Below are positions 38,803 through 50,786 of a stretch of DNA of 64,000 nucleotides, in pieces. Source of the DNA: Rotaria sp. Silwood1 (Eukaryota; Rotifera; Eurotatoria; Philodinida; Philodinidae); NCBI GenBank assembly GCA_905250075.1, contig CAJNOP010000015.1, positions 3,170,608-3,234,607 of the forward strand, in the 5' to 3' direction. Made by a program: the position numbers and the translations under genes. How positions within the stretch are numbered: position 1 is the stretch's first letter; every line of letters starts with the position of its first letter. The notes beneath the pieces were generated by a model. It was not told the DNA's origin, did not search any database, and was given only the letters and a program-made list of their open reading frames with translations.

Positions 38803-41800
38803 TTAAGAAGTCAAGTCTTTATAACATTGATCACAAACTCGTTGTGGTTTTTTTGATGATGCTGCAACAATAGCTGTTTTTGATGAACAACTATCACAAA
38901 ATATATTTCCACAATTTCGACAATGATGTTTACGTTGTGTAACTGAAAAAGTTTGATTACATTTCATACATGCATTAATATCATCATCATTTAACCAACG
39001 ACGTTGATTTAATTTATTTGTTTGAATCTAAATAAAACAAAAATGTGTGTGTGTGTTTTTTTTTGTTCTTATTTATTGAACAATAATAATAATTTTCATT
39101 TTTACTTGAAGAACTTGATATTCTCGAGCTATTTCTTGTAAAGCTGATTCCAAATCAGTATTTTTCTTTGTTAATTGATTATTTTCAAATATAAGTTTTT
39201 CATTTTTACTTTCACTTGCTAATGATCGTTCTAATAAAACACGACGTTCATCTTGATTAACAACTAAACGTGCTTCCATATCTTGTATATATATATATAA
39301 GTATAAAATTAATATTATATAAGAAATATATATTTTTTTTTTAAATAAACAAACCAGATTTTTCTGATTTAATTTGATGAACATTTGATAATTTTTCATT
39401 AGTTATTCTAAGTTCACTTCGTACAGTAGCTAAATTTTCTGTTAATGCTAATAATTGCATTTCATGTTTTTTAGTTCGAGATTCAAGTTCATTTTCTAAT
39501 GAATTCTTAATAAATATAATAATACATAATTAGAATTTATTTGAATATAAATTTTTGTTTTATTTACAATTTGTTTTTCATATTTTTCTTGTTGAATATC
39601 GACAGTTTGATTAGCATTAGATAATGATTCGGAAACCTAAAAATATGATAAAATTATATTCAAATAGAATTATTTTACTATTATTAATATTGAAAAATCG
39701 ATCATGAATTCATTTTTTTGCTTTGCTTCTCTTCTTTAATTTAATATTTAATCATTTATTTAAATCTCTATTTTAATTTACATAAAAGATAATCTTTCAT
39801 ACCTGTAATAAATTATGATTAAGTTCACCTAATTGTATTTCAAACTTTTGTTTTTCTTCATGATATTTTTTCATTAATTTATCATATTCATCTTTAATTA
39901 TATTTAATTGTTTTTCTGTTTGTTGTTGTTGTTCAAATAATTTTAAATTATCTATTTCAATTTGTTTTTCTAATTTGATCTATTAAAAAAAAAAAAAAAC
40001 GAAAAAAAAGTAAAAATATTTTAAAATAGATTTTAAAAATTAAACAAATGATCAATAAATTTCACCTTACTATCAGTAATTATTGTATGAACAATAGTTA
40101 AATAATTAGTAAATTCTTCATGAATTTGTTCTAATGTTTGTGTACGAATTAATCGAGACTCTTGTTCAGCCTAGAACAAAAAAAAAACATGACTAGATCT
40201 TTTGATTCAAATGAACAAAAAAAAATTATTTTGAAAAAAATTCTAGTTTTTCTGAAGATGGTCAGTTGTCGAATCCGATTAAAACGTCTTTATTGACTAT
40301 TCAATGTCAATTTTTCTTTTCTTCGTATAAAAGATTTAGCTAGATCAATCTATATTTTTCAAGTGTTAAACTTTTTATCCTCTCCTTATTTCAGATATAA
40401 ATCAAAGAACTATGTTTGCTTTTTCTTACGGAATAAAATTTTCAAAAAGCTAGGAGATATTTGAAAATCAGCCACTTTTATAAACAAATAAATAGATTGA
40501 GAAGTTTGTTTGTTTGAATTTAAAAGCTAATTTTATAAGTTATCGCTTTCTTTAATATCTATAAAGAATTAAACCGATATATTCAAGGCTAATCAAAATA
40601 GTTTTCAGATAAGATTCGTTTTGTGCTACATTTTAGATTAAAAACTACAAACGATTTCGCTTGTATTTTTCTCTGAATATACTACTAAAGACATATTTGT
40701 ATTTAGTGTTTCGAAGAAGTTCTTCAATATTTCATTGAGTATAATATATCCGAACTCTTTTAATTAATTAATTTCTTTTCATGAAGATATGCCTAATCTT
40801 CTAAGTTTTGAGTTGTAAAAACCTTTAAAAGCTTGTCGAAACATTTTTCTTAAGATATCGAAGTTTTTGTGAGTATTTTAATTGAAATCTGTGATTCTTG
40901 TCAGCTCACTATGAAAGTCAACTTTGAATTTTTTGGTTTGAAACTTTGCACGAATAAAATGCTCGACAATCGTGTTAAACTAATATATTAGGCTTTGACA
41001 TTATTCATCATAGCTTATTATATGAGTACAGTCACGATTCAAAAAGTGATCAAACATTTAGATACGTTCCTGTGTGAGATAAAGATCATTTGTAAACTTT
41101 TAAAATTCTAAATATCTCTTTAGTTTTTTTTGAGAAGACTCTTTTAATCAAGAATTATGAGAATAGAAGATCTGGAATCTTCTCTCGCGGAAAGGTGTTC
41201 AACAACTTCTACACTTACGAGGGAACATTCCCAAGTGTCACATCGCTTTTGAGTCGGCCGTATGGGAATTATGTAGGTCCTAATGATCTATGAATCCTCC
41301 CAAAAAAGTTCGTGCCGCTAGCTTCTTACTGTTGAGATATAGCATTTTTACTATATGTTTCGGAAAAAGCCGTGGTCCCCCTCAGAAACATCAGGAAAAG
41401 TGAGTTTTGAGTTTCAGCCTGAAACTTTGCATGTATATAGGCCTCAATGAGAACAGTTTATTGTGAATACTTGAAATTTTTTGGTTGCTCCTAGTCTGAG
41501 ATAAGAACATCCGATCCGCTGGGGTATACGAGCAATTTTATGATAATTTTATCTTAGGATAGGTGCAACGAAAAAAGCTGAAACTTTCACAATAAAGTAT
41601 TCTTATTGAGCCCTATATCTATGCAAAGTTTGAAATTCAAATTCAAAATTCAGTTTTCCAAGTGTTCCTGAAGGGGACCACAGCTCTCTTTTCTTAAACA
41701 TACAGTAAAAAGGCAGTATCTCAGCAATAATAAGCTAGCGGCACGAACTTTTTTCAGAGAATTCATAGATCGTTAGGATCTACATAATGCGCATATACTC

Positions 41801-44800
41801 GACTTAAAAGCGATGTGACAGTTGAGAATGCTCCCTTGTTAGTATTGAGTTTTTACATAGATACTCGTAATTTTTCACTAAATTTATTTACAATTACCTG
41901 TTCAATTGTAGTCAATAGATTCATTTGATTGGTATGAATATTTTGTTGAAGATGTTGATAAATTTTATGTGCACGACGAATACCCGTCAATAAACGATTA
42001 ATATAATTATCCTAATAATAAAAAAAAGTACATCTTACAATTAAAAGAATTTTTCTTCTTTAATACTTTTTGATCAAGTTTAATATTTAATTGAGAAAGT
42101 GTTGTTTGTAATTGTTGTTCAATATTATTTTTCTCATTTTGAATCGTATTTAATTGTAATTTATTTTCATTATTTATTTGTTCATGTTGATTAATTTTTT
42201 CTTCAAGTTCATTTTTCTCGTGTTCAAATCGATTGTTTTGTTGTATTAAATCATTTTTTAATTGTTCGATTTCTTGTTTCTGAGATTGATAAAATAAAAA
42301 AAAGAATTAAAAACATAAATCAATTAGTATATTACTTGATTATCATTATATTCATTTGTTTTTTGAAAATTTGCTTCTATATTCATATATTGTTCATGTA
42401 CAGTTGATAATTCATGTTTTAATTCGTTTATTTGTTGTTTCTAGAGGCATATCAAATGAAGAAAAATAGTATGAAAATTGATATATATGTATTTCAGAAC
42501 ACATTACAGTTACTTAATCCTCTAGAAATACAATAAGAAATTAATAATATATTATAAATAGATATTATTGATAAACAGTCTTAGATAATATATCAACAAC
42601 GTCTGTGAGTCGAAAAGTTTTACTCTTATACCTTATCATTCCTTTTAGATCGTGTTTCATAAAAGATTTGATTCGTTTTCAGGCTTTATTCTATAATGAA
42701 ATTGAAAAATGTATGTACGTGAATTCACTAACACTACGTCTTTCATGGTATTTTGTATGACTTCTTATTAATATTTTGTCGCATAATTCAAAATAATTTT
42801 TAACGGTTTTTCACCGTTGCAATTAGATGATTGATTAGCTATGAATATTTTGAAGTGTTCATTAACAAGAAAAATCTACTTAAAAAATCAAAGCAATTTT
42901 ATTGTAGAGCGAAAAGTTCTCTATCGAATTTGAACTATCCAAGAAATTTTAGAAGAAAACAAAGATGTTTTCTATTCTTTATAGACTACACATTATTATT
43001 CTATCATATATCTTTAAAACAATATATGAAATTTGATCAAACTGTTCACTATCAGGGAGAGATTGAAGGTGGGACCTGTATCAGTTCTCCGAATTCGATC
43101 AACTTTAGAAAAAAAATCTTCTGATCAGCTTCCTGAGTCATCGCTCTGTTCCAATCCTAACGATAGTGAAAGATTTCTAAAAATATTCATAGATATCATA
43201 TTCATTATCATACTTTTTCTTTATTATTATCGTCTAATTGTTTTTTAAGTAAATCAATCTCATGATTAAGTCGTATTTGTTCATGTTGTAATTCATTCTA
43301 AAGAATAAAATAAATAATTTTCGAAATGAAAATATTTTGATATCACTTTTTCATATGTTATTTGTGAATATTGTTTAGAAATATGATCGAATTCATCTTG
43401 AATTTGTTGTCGTTCATTATTTATTTGTTTTATTTGTATTCGAAGTTCTTTTGTTTGTTGTTCATATTGATCCTTGAAAATTAAAAATTAATTGAATTCA
43501 AATAAAAAAACAATAATTATTATTATTACTTTTTCTTGTGTTATTTGTCGAACAAAATTTTGTCTTTCATTATTTTCATCACTATCAATTTTCGTTTGAA
43601 TTAATTGATTTTTTTCATTTTGTAATTCATTTAATGTTTTTTCTAATTCATGAATTTCATTAGTTAATAATTCAATTTGATTTCGATAAGAATTTGTTTG
43701 TTTTTGTTCAATTTGTAAATCATTAATTAATTTATCATTAAATTGTTTCTTGAAAATTGAAAAAAAAGAAAAGAAAAGAAAAAGTAAATTGAGATTAGAA
43801 ATAAATAATTAAGTCTACCAACTCGTTGTTCAAGATCATTATTCAATTGAATATTTGTTTGTTTAAGTTGTTCAATTTGAGTTTGATTCTAGATTAAATT
43901 TATTTAAGATTATATATCATAGTATCTAATATCGCGAAGGAATTCAATAACAAATACTTGTGAAATCAGTATTTATCCATCTAGACTTGAAATATTTGAT
44001 AATTCTTCAGTATAATCACTAACTTCTTCATCACTCAAAAATGGAATCGGTTTGACTCATACTATGTTAAATCAACTTTAGTTTCGTTTCGGTTTAAATT
44101 TTCAAATAATTGAACTGACCCGATCTGTACCTTCTGCAAGAATGAAAGAGCATGATTTTCTATTATAAATATTCAAAGCGTATGTTCCAATGAAGCTTTC
44201 TATTCTGAAGTAGTTTTTTTTTTTTAGTAAGATTTACTTAGGAAACTTGATATCGTATCTTAATAAAGACATTTAGTTTACTAAATTAATACTTCCTTCT
44301 TCTGATCAAATTTGTATTGAAACTAGCATCTAATCGAAATATATATTAATAAAGATAAGTACAGATCATAACGATCTACAGAAATCTATCTTCAATAGAT
44401 ACCGACTTCTAATTAATCACATAGCTATTGAACAATCTTACAAGAATTTCATTTTTTTTTTCAGAACTAAAAACAATTCATTATTTGAATATTTTATTAA
44501 AAAAATGTTGAGTTTGTTTCCTAATAACAAAAAAAAACATAACAGATTATCATTTAGTGATGAATATGCAAAACTATTTTAACAGCTACTAAATACTAAA
44601 TAGTAAGTCACTCCCAGATTCTTCACTAAGACATTAATTACAGTAACTTTCGTGTTCGCTATAACATTGAAATACAAATTTCGTCAGAATATACTTTTTT
44701 TTTGTGGCGACATGTTCCGAAGTTTCAGTAAAACACTGGTGTCAGTGAAGTTGGTGATAGAGCCTGTCGGATTCTAAAGTGTTGGACTCGGTCGAGCTAT

Positions 44801-47682
44801 ATATTTTGGTACTTTCGATGAAATTTTTTCATCGAAATCAGATAGTCGCCTTGAGCGCATGAGATACTTTTTTTCCGGCTTTTTTTATATGGTGATGAGC
44901 GCATTGTACCCAGTTTTTCGAGGACTAGAATCCGTCGGGTATATTGCGAATCAAATCGATGGGCTCTAGTCGATAGTTAGAAACTTGAAACTGCACAATC
45001 CTTTGTCAAGTTTATCAACAGGATTTGATGCAAGATTCTGCTATTGTCTTATTATTTACCTCTGTAAGACAATTACGCATATATTTTATAGTCATTTGAA
45101 ATTTCTCTTTTCGTTCTCGAGTTAATTTAATAAACTGTTTTATTTCATTAATTTCAATTGCAATTTGAGATGTATTTTTATTGATCATTTCATCATAAAT
45201 TAATAAATTCTATACAAAAAATCAAATTGATTTTTATATGAAAAAACTAAAAATTAATTTACTTGATTAAATATATTTTCTAATTTATTTAATTTTTCTG
45301 TACATTGATAACTAAGTATACAAAAAAAAATATTATATTTCATTTCAACATTTAACAAACTTTTCTGCTAAAGCAAAACGTAATTTTTCAATTTCTTGTT
45401 CTTTTTCTAATGATATTTCATCCATACGTTGTTGAACTGTAATAAGTTCACGTTTAAGTACATCAACATCATCATTTGTCGATCTATAAATTAATCGATA
45501 GACAATATACAAAAAAACAAAAGAAGAGATGATGTTCATTTGACAAAAAAGCTAACATGCACGTGAGTATATTTAATATAACATATAAGTCATAGAATAC
45601 TATTATACTTACAAACTATATGAATATAAAATTAGAAAAAAAAAGATATGAAATTTTTTTGAATGAAACAATCAATAGATGTGCTCGTCTTTGCTTTAAG
45701 TTAATAACTTACCTTGGAATAAGATCATCACATAGAGTAGCTACTTGATGATCTTTTTCTTTTAGTTCAGCCTAAAAATTGAATGTTTAGTTGTTTTTTT
45801 TTTTTGTTAAATAAAATGATCTTGATATTAACTTGTGTATTAAGAAGTTCATGTGTAAAATTAGCTAATTGAATATCGTAGATATCTTTTGTAGCTTTTA
45901 AATTTGCAATTTCTTGGGACTAAAACATTTATTCTATATTAAATGAAAATCTTTTCTTTTTTTTTTTTCTTGATATTTACTTGTTCAATTACTTTTGTTT
46001 GTGTAGCTTTTAAATGTTTTTGTAATAATTGAAGTTCTTCTTCAAGATCATCAGCACGCTGTTTTTGTTGCATTAATTCATTACTTACTAGAAAAAAAAA
46101 AACGTTATTTTCTTCATTGGTTAAATTCAAATTTCTTATCTCTTAGTATAATGATTACTTACAAGAGAATATTCTTAAGTGTCAATTCACTTTTTACTCA
46201 GAACTTAGTGTATCGTGTACATATTAGTAAACTATGTCTGTAATAATAAGAGTTCGTGCTTGGAGCATGTTTTTGAACTTCTGTTAGTAACTTTCTTCTG
46301 AAGGATTTAATACTACTTCTTTTCGAGTAAAACTTTCATTATATTCCAAGGATCATTAGATATATGTGTGAGCGAAATGCCAGATCGAAAATTTAGTAAA
46401 AAACAATCATAATTCCGTTCCAGAGGTTGATGAAGACAGTTCCTTTTAGGATTTTTCTAGTCTCACTAAGACCTATGAGGTCAAGTAGTGAGTTACAGTT
46501 GAAATAGTTTCCTTGCTAGTATTTATGAAAGCTTGATTTCATGTAGAAAATATTTTTTCTACAAAAAAAATCTACTGTAGTCTTTAAAACTTCATGAATG
46601 TCAAATTTTTGCCACGCCTAGCATCAGAAACAAGAATTCTATGTTCAAGTGATGGATCCCCTCTTTTTATATACAATATTTCTTGTGATTCATTGAACAT
46701 ATGTTTCTAGGTAAAGTTAATTTCTAATATATAAGATCATTTTGAGACTTGTTGAATAATCTATCAAGATCTACAAGCGTCTAACATTGTTAACAGAATA
46801 TGAACGAACCCATACCTTGATGAAAACTACTTTAAATATGGATATAAAAAAATAATCAAAGGTCAATTATTTTATAATTTTATTTTTTCTTGAATTACTT
46901 TGTCATTTATTTGTATCATTCATTATCAAAATTATATTCAAGTGATACAAAATATTAATTAGAACATTTTTATTTCAGAATGAAATCATCATTTAATAAA
47001 TTACAAAATTTAGTTGAATTCATTATAATTGCAATGAAATATGTTCTATATCGTTTTATTTCTTTATCTATAAAACAAATGCAACTTGAAACTTGATACT
47101 TTTACAATAGTAGTTACGATATATAAAACAACTTATATTCTTTTCGTAGTAAAAACTGTTCTTAAAATATACTTACTTATAATTCGACTTTCTTCTGATG
47201 CAGTAAACTGTTGTTTCCACATAGCAATATCTCCATTAGATTCCTCCTATAATAAATAATAAAATTAGATATTGTTTATTATTTCTTTTTCTATATGTCT
47301 TTCCTCTTGTTCAGGTATATTCTTCACCTTAGTCGTATCTTCATCAACTATTGTAGATCCTTGTTCATGAGTTTTTGTATAATGTTCTGCAAGACTTATA
47401 TGATCATTAAATTTATGATGACAAATTGGACAAAGAAAACCCTTTTGAATTAAAATAAACAAAAGAAAAAAAAGTATAACATAGAAATTATTCCAAGAAA
47501 AACTACTAACTTCTTCATCAAACGAAGGCCCTGATGGTATTGATTCATATTCATTATTAGTCGTATGATGAGATCCAGACTAAGAATAAAACAAAAACAA
47601 AGATAAAAGATATAAATACTATTCGATAATGTATTTATTTTAATACTTTTCGACTTTTTAATCGATTGAATAGACCTGACAT
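38803..47682 (-). CDS. EEA1: EEA1-type early endosome antigen (C2H2, coiled coil, FYVE)
   Basis: Twenty-three minus-strand exons join in frame to about 897 residues: 47682-47647, 47579-47511, 47441-47328, 47246-47177, 46087-45981, 45919-45833, 45771-45713, 45483-45361, 45311-45263, 45209-45060, 43888-43823, 43748-43530, 43472-43347, 43297-43214, 42440-42336, 42279-42067, 42011-41898, 40170-40066, 39979-39803, 39636-39568, 39505-39355, 39281-39106, 39027-38803. A C2H2 finger (Cys39, Cys42, His55, His60) sits near the N-terminus. A long Gln/Asn/Lys-rich coiled coil follows. The C-terminal FYVE domain has RRWLNDDD, RKHHCR (855-860) and eight zinc-ligand cysteines. NQDERRVLLERSL before the FYVE domain is a close EEA1 match. 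EEA1 tethers Rab5-positive endosomes and binds PI3P. The coiled coil is about one third shorter than human EEA1 (1411 residues). Introns 4, 10, 14 and 17 are long and repeat-laden. Confidence 0.93.
40171..41897. other. EEA1 intron 17 (large)
   Basis: About 1.7 kb, mostly AT-rich sequence with no ORF, plus the inverted-repeat element at 41218-41838. Confidence 0.6.
41218..41838. mobile_element. CGAGGGAA-ended foldback element in EEA1 intron 17
   Basis: Ends CGAGGGAACATTC and, in reverse complement, CAAGGGAGCATTC, flanked on both sides by TTA (41215-41217 and 41839-41841). Arms of about 250-280 bases pair through GTGTCACATCGCTTTTGAGTCG, GATCTATGAAT and CGTGCCGCTAGCTT. A TTA duplication is the pattern of PIF/Harbinger elements, but a TA duplication with one indel cannot be excluded. 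No transposase. Confidence 0.82.
43889..45059. other. EEA1 intron 10 (large)
   Basis: About 1.2 kb without coding sequence. The part at about 44690-45030 is richer in G and C than the rest (for example GTGGCGACATGTTCCG, GTTGGACTCGGTCGAGC) and is likely a fragment of an inserted element; no ends or inverted repeat could be defined. Confidence 0.5.
46162..46515. mobile_element. Foldback element in EEA1 intron 4, CGAGGGAA-type family
   Basis: Left end CAAGAGAATATTCTTAAGTG preceded by TTA; right end, in reverse complement, GCAAGGAAACTATTTCAACTG, followed by CTA. Arms are more diverged than in the 41218 copy. Shared family block near the left: ACTATGTCTGTAATAATAAG then AGTTCGTGCTTGGAGCATG. Confidence 0.65.
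46516..47176. other. EEA1 intron 4, left over part
   Basis: AT-rich sequence with no coding potential and no further repeat recognised. Confidence 0.5.
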
Positions 47683-49634
47683 AATAGTTCGAAATGTTTA
47701 GTAAAAATAAAAAGAACAATGTTATCCGTCATTGATATAGAGATTCTCAACATCTATTTGCCGTAAGATAGAACCACTTCATAAGAAGTTAATAGACGAG
47801 GGCGCCAGTAATCAAGAAAAGATCTTTATCTTCTTTTTTTTTTTAGGTATATGTTATTGTCTTACTTTAATTCAATATTCTACCCGTAATACTTATTGTT
47901 AAACTACTGAAAGTGCTTGCTACTATTATTTGAAAATTTCTTCTATTGATTTCAGTAGTAACAGTTAATTGATTTGAATGAATATTCAAATAAAAAATTG
48001 CAAAGTCATATTCTGAAGATATGTTTGTATGATGAAGTTTTCCTAAAACTTTTTTTTTCGAATGATTTTAATACGTATAGATTTCAATTTTTTGGAAAGT
48101 CTTTCTTGAAAAAACAGAAGTTTTAAATACATATATTTAAATATAGTCAAAGATCATCTTATTCAATATTAAAAAGTTTTGTTTTGTCAGTTATAGAATA
48201 AATTCAATATCATATAGCACAAATAAATAGTAACTGTCCTTATGATTATATTTGACTTTCGATTATATTAAGATATGTTAATGTACCAAGAATCAGATAT
48301 TCTTATATTTTTTGTTTTTTTTGTTAAGCAAAAATGACTTAAATAATCCGAATGTTACTTTTTTTTTCTTATTTAATATATTTTGCATTTCAGTATAAGC
48401 ACACAAATATATGTCAACTATTTTCTTGAAAACTTAAATATAAATCATTGAGATACATAAGAGAAGTAATAATGTTACTAATTAATGACAATGATATTTA
48501 TTAAATTACTTCATCACTTCAGTTGCATCTATCTCATTACAGACAGATTCTAATAGAGACTTCAAAAAGAAAAACGTCGTCGAGGTATTCATTAAAAAAA
48601 GTAATTAGATAAATATTCGACAATGAAGCAAGGCTAACAATAAACCGCTGTTTACAATACGTGTACCTATTCTTTGTTTGTTTTGTCCTATTATACTGTT
48701 AGCAGACAAGATGGCCTTCGAGTTTCATTCAACTATAATAATATATTGTGAAGTTTCGAATATCGATTATCGATATATTAATATCTTGTACACAAAACAA
48801 TTGTTTATATGATTGAATACAAAATGCTTTTATTCAAAAGATATTTAGAATTTAGTAGAATAAGATTTTTTTTTTGTTGTCTAGAAGTTACGTTTCGATC
48901 ATTCAAAAGAAAAAACAAGATCCTGAAAAATAGTCATTATGAAATTCATTGCTAAAAAGAATTCTATTAACAGTTCTTAATGAATACTATCAATTGATCA
49001 TTTAACTTTTATAACGAGACAGTACAATTCTATTTTTATCTATTATATATAAAATCACTTTTTTTTACGGTGAGTAGCAGTTAAATTTTATTGCTATCTT
49101 GATTTTAATTATTTTGAAGTTTCCAAAAAAGAAAACCGAGACGAACTTTACAAAACTTTGTAAACAAATAGAATATCAAATTTAATATTGTAAAATCGAT
49201 AGTGTAGTTTCAGCTACAATATTTTTAATCCACATTCAAATAAGTATTTTTTTTTGACTTTTTATTCTTAAGCATATCATCATATGAAATGACAATGTTT
49301 GATACGTATGTTTACAAACAAAGAAAAGAAATTGCTAATGAATGATTTTATATAACTGCTTTGCATCACATTAATAATATATCGTTAATCATAATTATTT
49401 TCAAATCAATCGATATTACCGTATTAATAAGGCTCTGAATATGATTGTAAAATAGATGTCGGAACGATTTTTCTGTTCTGTAAAATTCACATTTAAAATT
49501 TCAATATAAAAACAAAACAAAACAAAACAAATTTGTTCTCTTTTTCTATCACATTACTTTGAAGAAAACATTAAAAAAATAAGATGAAACATACATTATG
49601 AAAAATACAAGTCAACAACAAAAGAAACATTTCA
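47683..49634. other. Intergenic between EEA1 and the esterase gene
   Basis: About 1.95 kb, AT-rich, no gene recognised. A short AAAAC tandem tract lies at 49508-49530. The EEA1 promoter presumably lies in the first part and the esterase 3' UTR in the last part. Confidence 0.5.
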
Positions 49635-50786
49635 TTAAAATTGTTCAATAAATATTCGTATATTATTTTGTGTACATTCTGCTTCTGGTGACCATAAATG
49701 AAACATTGGATATGTATGCATTAAACCATAACCTTCTTCTAATATTATTTGACCATTATTTTCAAGAATTTTCTTTTTTAATATTGTTGCATCCCATAAA
49801 AATAATTCATTCGTACCTACACTTACATAAAGTGGAGGAAAACCTTTAAATGAATATTCTTTTGGATTTATATTATTTAATTGTTGATTATATTCTTCAT
49901 AATAATCAAATCCAGTTAGATCTTGATCAATCATAAATATTTGTTCTCGTAAATTAAATAATAATTGAAGTGAAAATAAAACACGATTTTGTTCTGTTTC
50001 ATCATCATGTTCAATATCCATAAAACTTATATCAATCCATGGTGATAATAAAATAAGTGCAAGTGGAACAGATTGTTTTTGTTCAACCATTATCTGAATA
50101 AGACGAAGCCAAAGTAAACCACCTGAAGAATCACCCATACCAATCATACGTTGATGAATATTAGGATCAAATTTTAATAATGACATGTAGACAGTAATAA
50201 TATCATCAAGAATATGAAATACAGGATATTCTGGAGAAAGTTTATATTCAATATGTATAACAGGCATATGATATTTACGAGATAGATAACATTCATAACC
50301 TGAATAAAGTTCAATATCTCCATAAACAAAACCACCACCATGTATATAAAGAAGAAATTTTTGATCATGATTTCTCCAATCATACATATTACCATCACGT
50401 ATTGAATATGAAAGTACTGTTCGTTCATTATATTCAAATGTAATTGGTTGTATTTTACATGTTTGTATATTACGTTGTGGATATAAAGTTTTAAATATTT
50501 TTTTAGCTATTAAACGAAATTGATTTAATTGTATTTTATTTGATTTTTCAGGTAAATAAAATGGAGGATAATGTAATCGTATAATTTCTTCAAGTGCTTT
50601 ATATTCTGCACTTATATTTGATGATTTTTGTAAAAAAGAAAAAAACCATATTCGATTTGTAAATATTCTATGCATAAAATTTATACGAACTGATTGAGAA
50701 AAAATCCATCTACTATTATCAATAAATGGTTCAGTTAAAAGCATTAACATTAATATAGTAGATATGATTAATAATATAATATTCAT
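49635..50786 (-). CDS. Arylacetamide-deacetylase-like esterase (HSL family alpha/beta hydrolase)
   Basis: A single uninterrupted 383-residue frame. Residues 3-20 are hydrophobic and likely form a signal anchor, as in AADAC and NCEH1, which are ER type II membrane esterases. The HSL-family oxyanion motif HGGG is at 149-152, the nucleophile elbow GDSSG at 218-222 (Ser220), and the likely acid and base are Asp332 (FLWDA) and His357 (GLMHTYP). Length fits AADAC-like enzymes (about 400). Expected activity is hydrolysis of carboxylic, acylglycerol or xenobiotic esters; the substrate cannot be read from the sequence. It is the only intronless gene among nine, so a retrocopy or a horizontally acquired gene is possible. 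Codon use is as AT-rich as its neighbours. All catalytic residues are present, so it looks functional. Confidence 0.92.
   Translation of the reverse strand: MNIILLIISTILMLMLLTEPFIDNSRWIFSQSVRINFMHRIFTNRIWFFSFLQKSSNISAEYKALEEIIRLHYPPFYLPEKSNKIQLNQFRLIAKKIFKTLYPQRNIQTCKIQPITFEYNERTVLSYSIRDGNMYDWRNHDQKFLLYIHGGGFVYGDIELYSGYECYLSRKYHMPVIHIEYKLSPEYPVFHILDDIITVYMSLLKFDPNIHQRMIGMGDSSGGLLWLRLIQIMVEQKQSVPLALILLSPWIDISFMDIEHDDETEQNRVLFSLQLLFNLREQIFMIDQDLTGFDYYEEYNQQLNNINPKEYSFKGFPPLYVSVGTNELFLWDATILKKKILENNGQIILEEGYGLMHTYPMFHLWSPEAECTQNNIRIFIEQF

Noticed and set aside
47268..47327. Extension of EEA1 exon 3 to a stop codon
   Set aside because: The frame runs into TAA before any usable donor; ending the exon at the GTGAAG donor joins in frame to the next exon.
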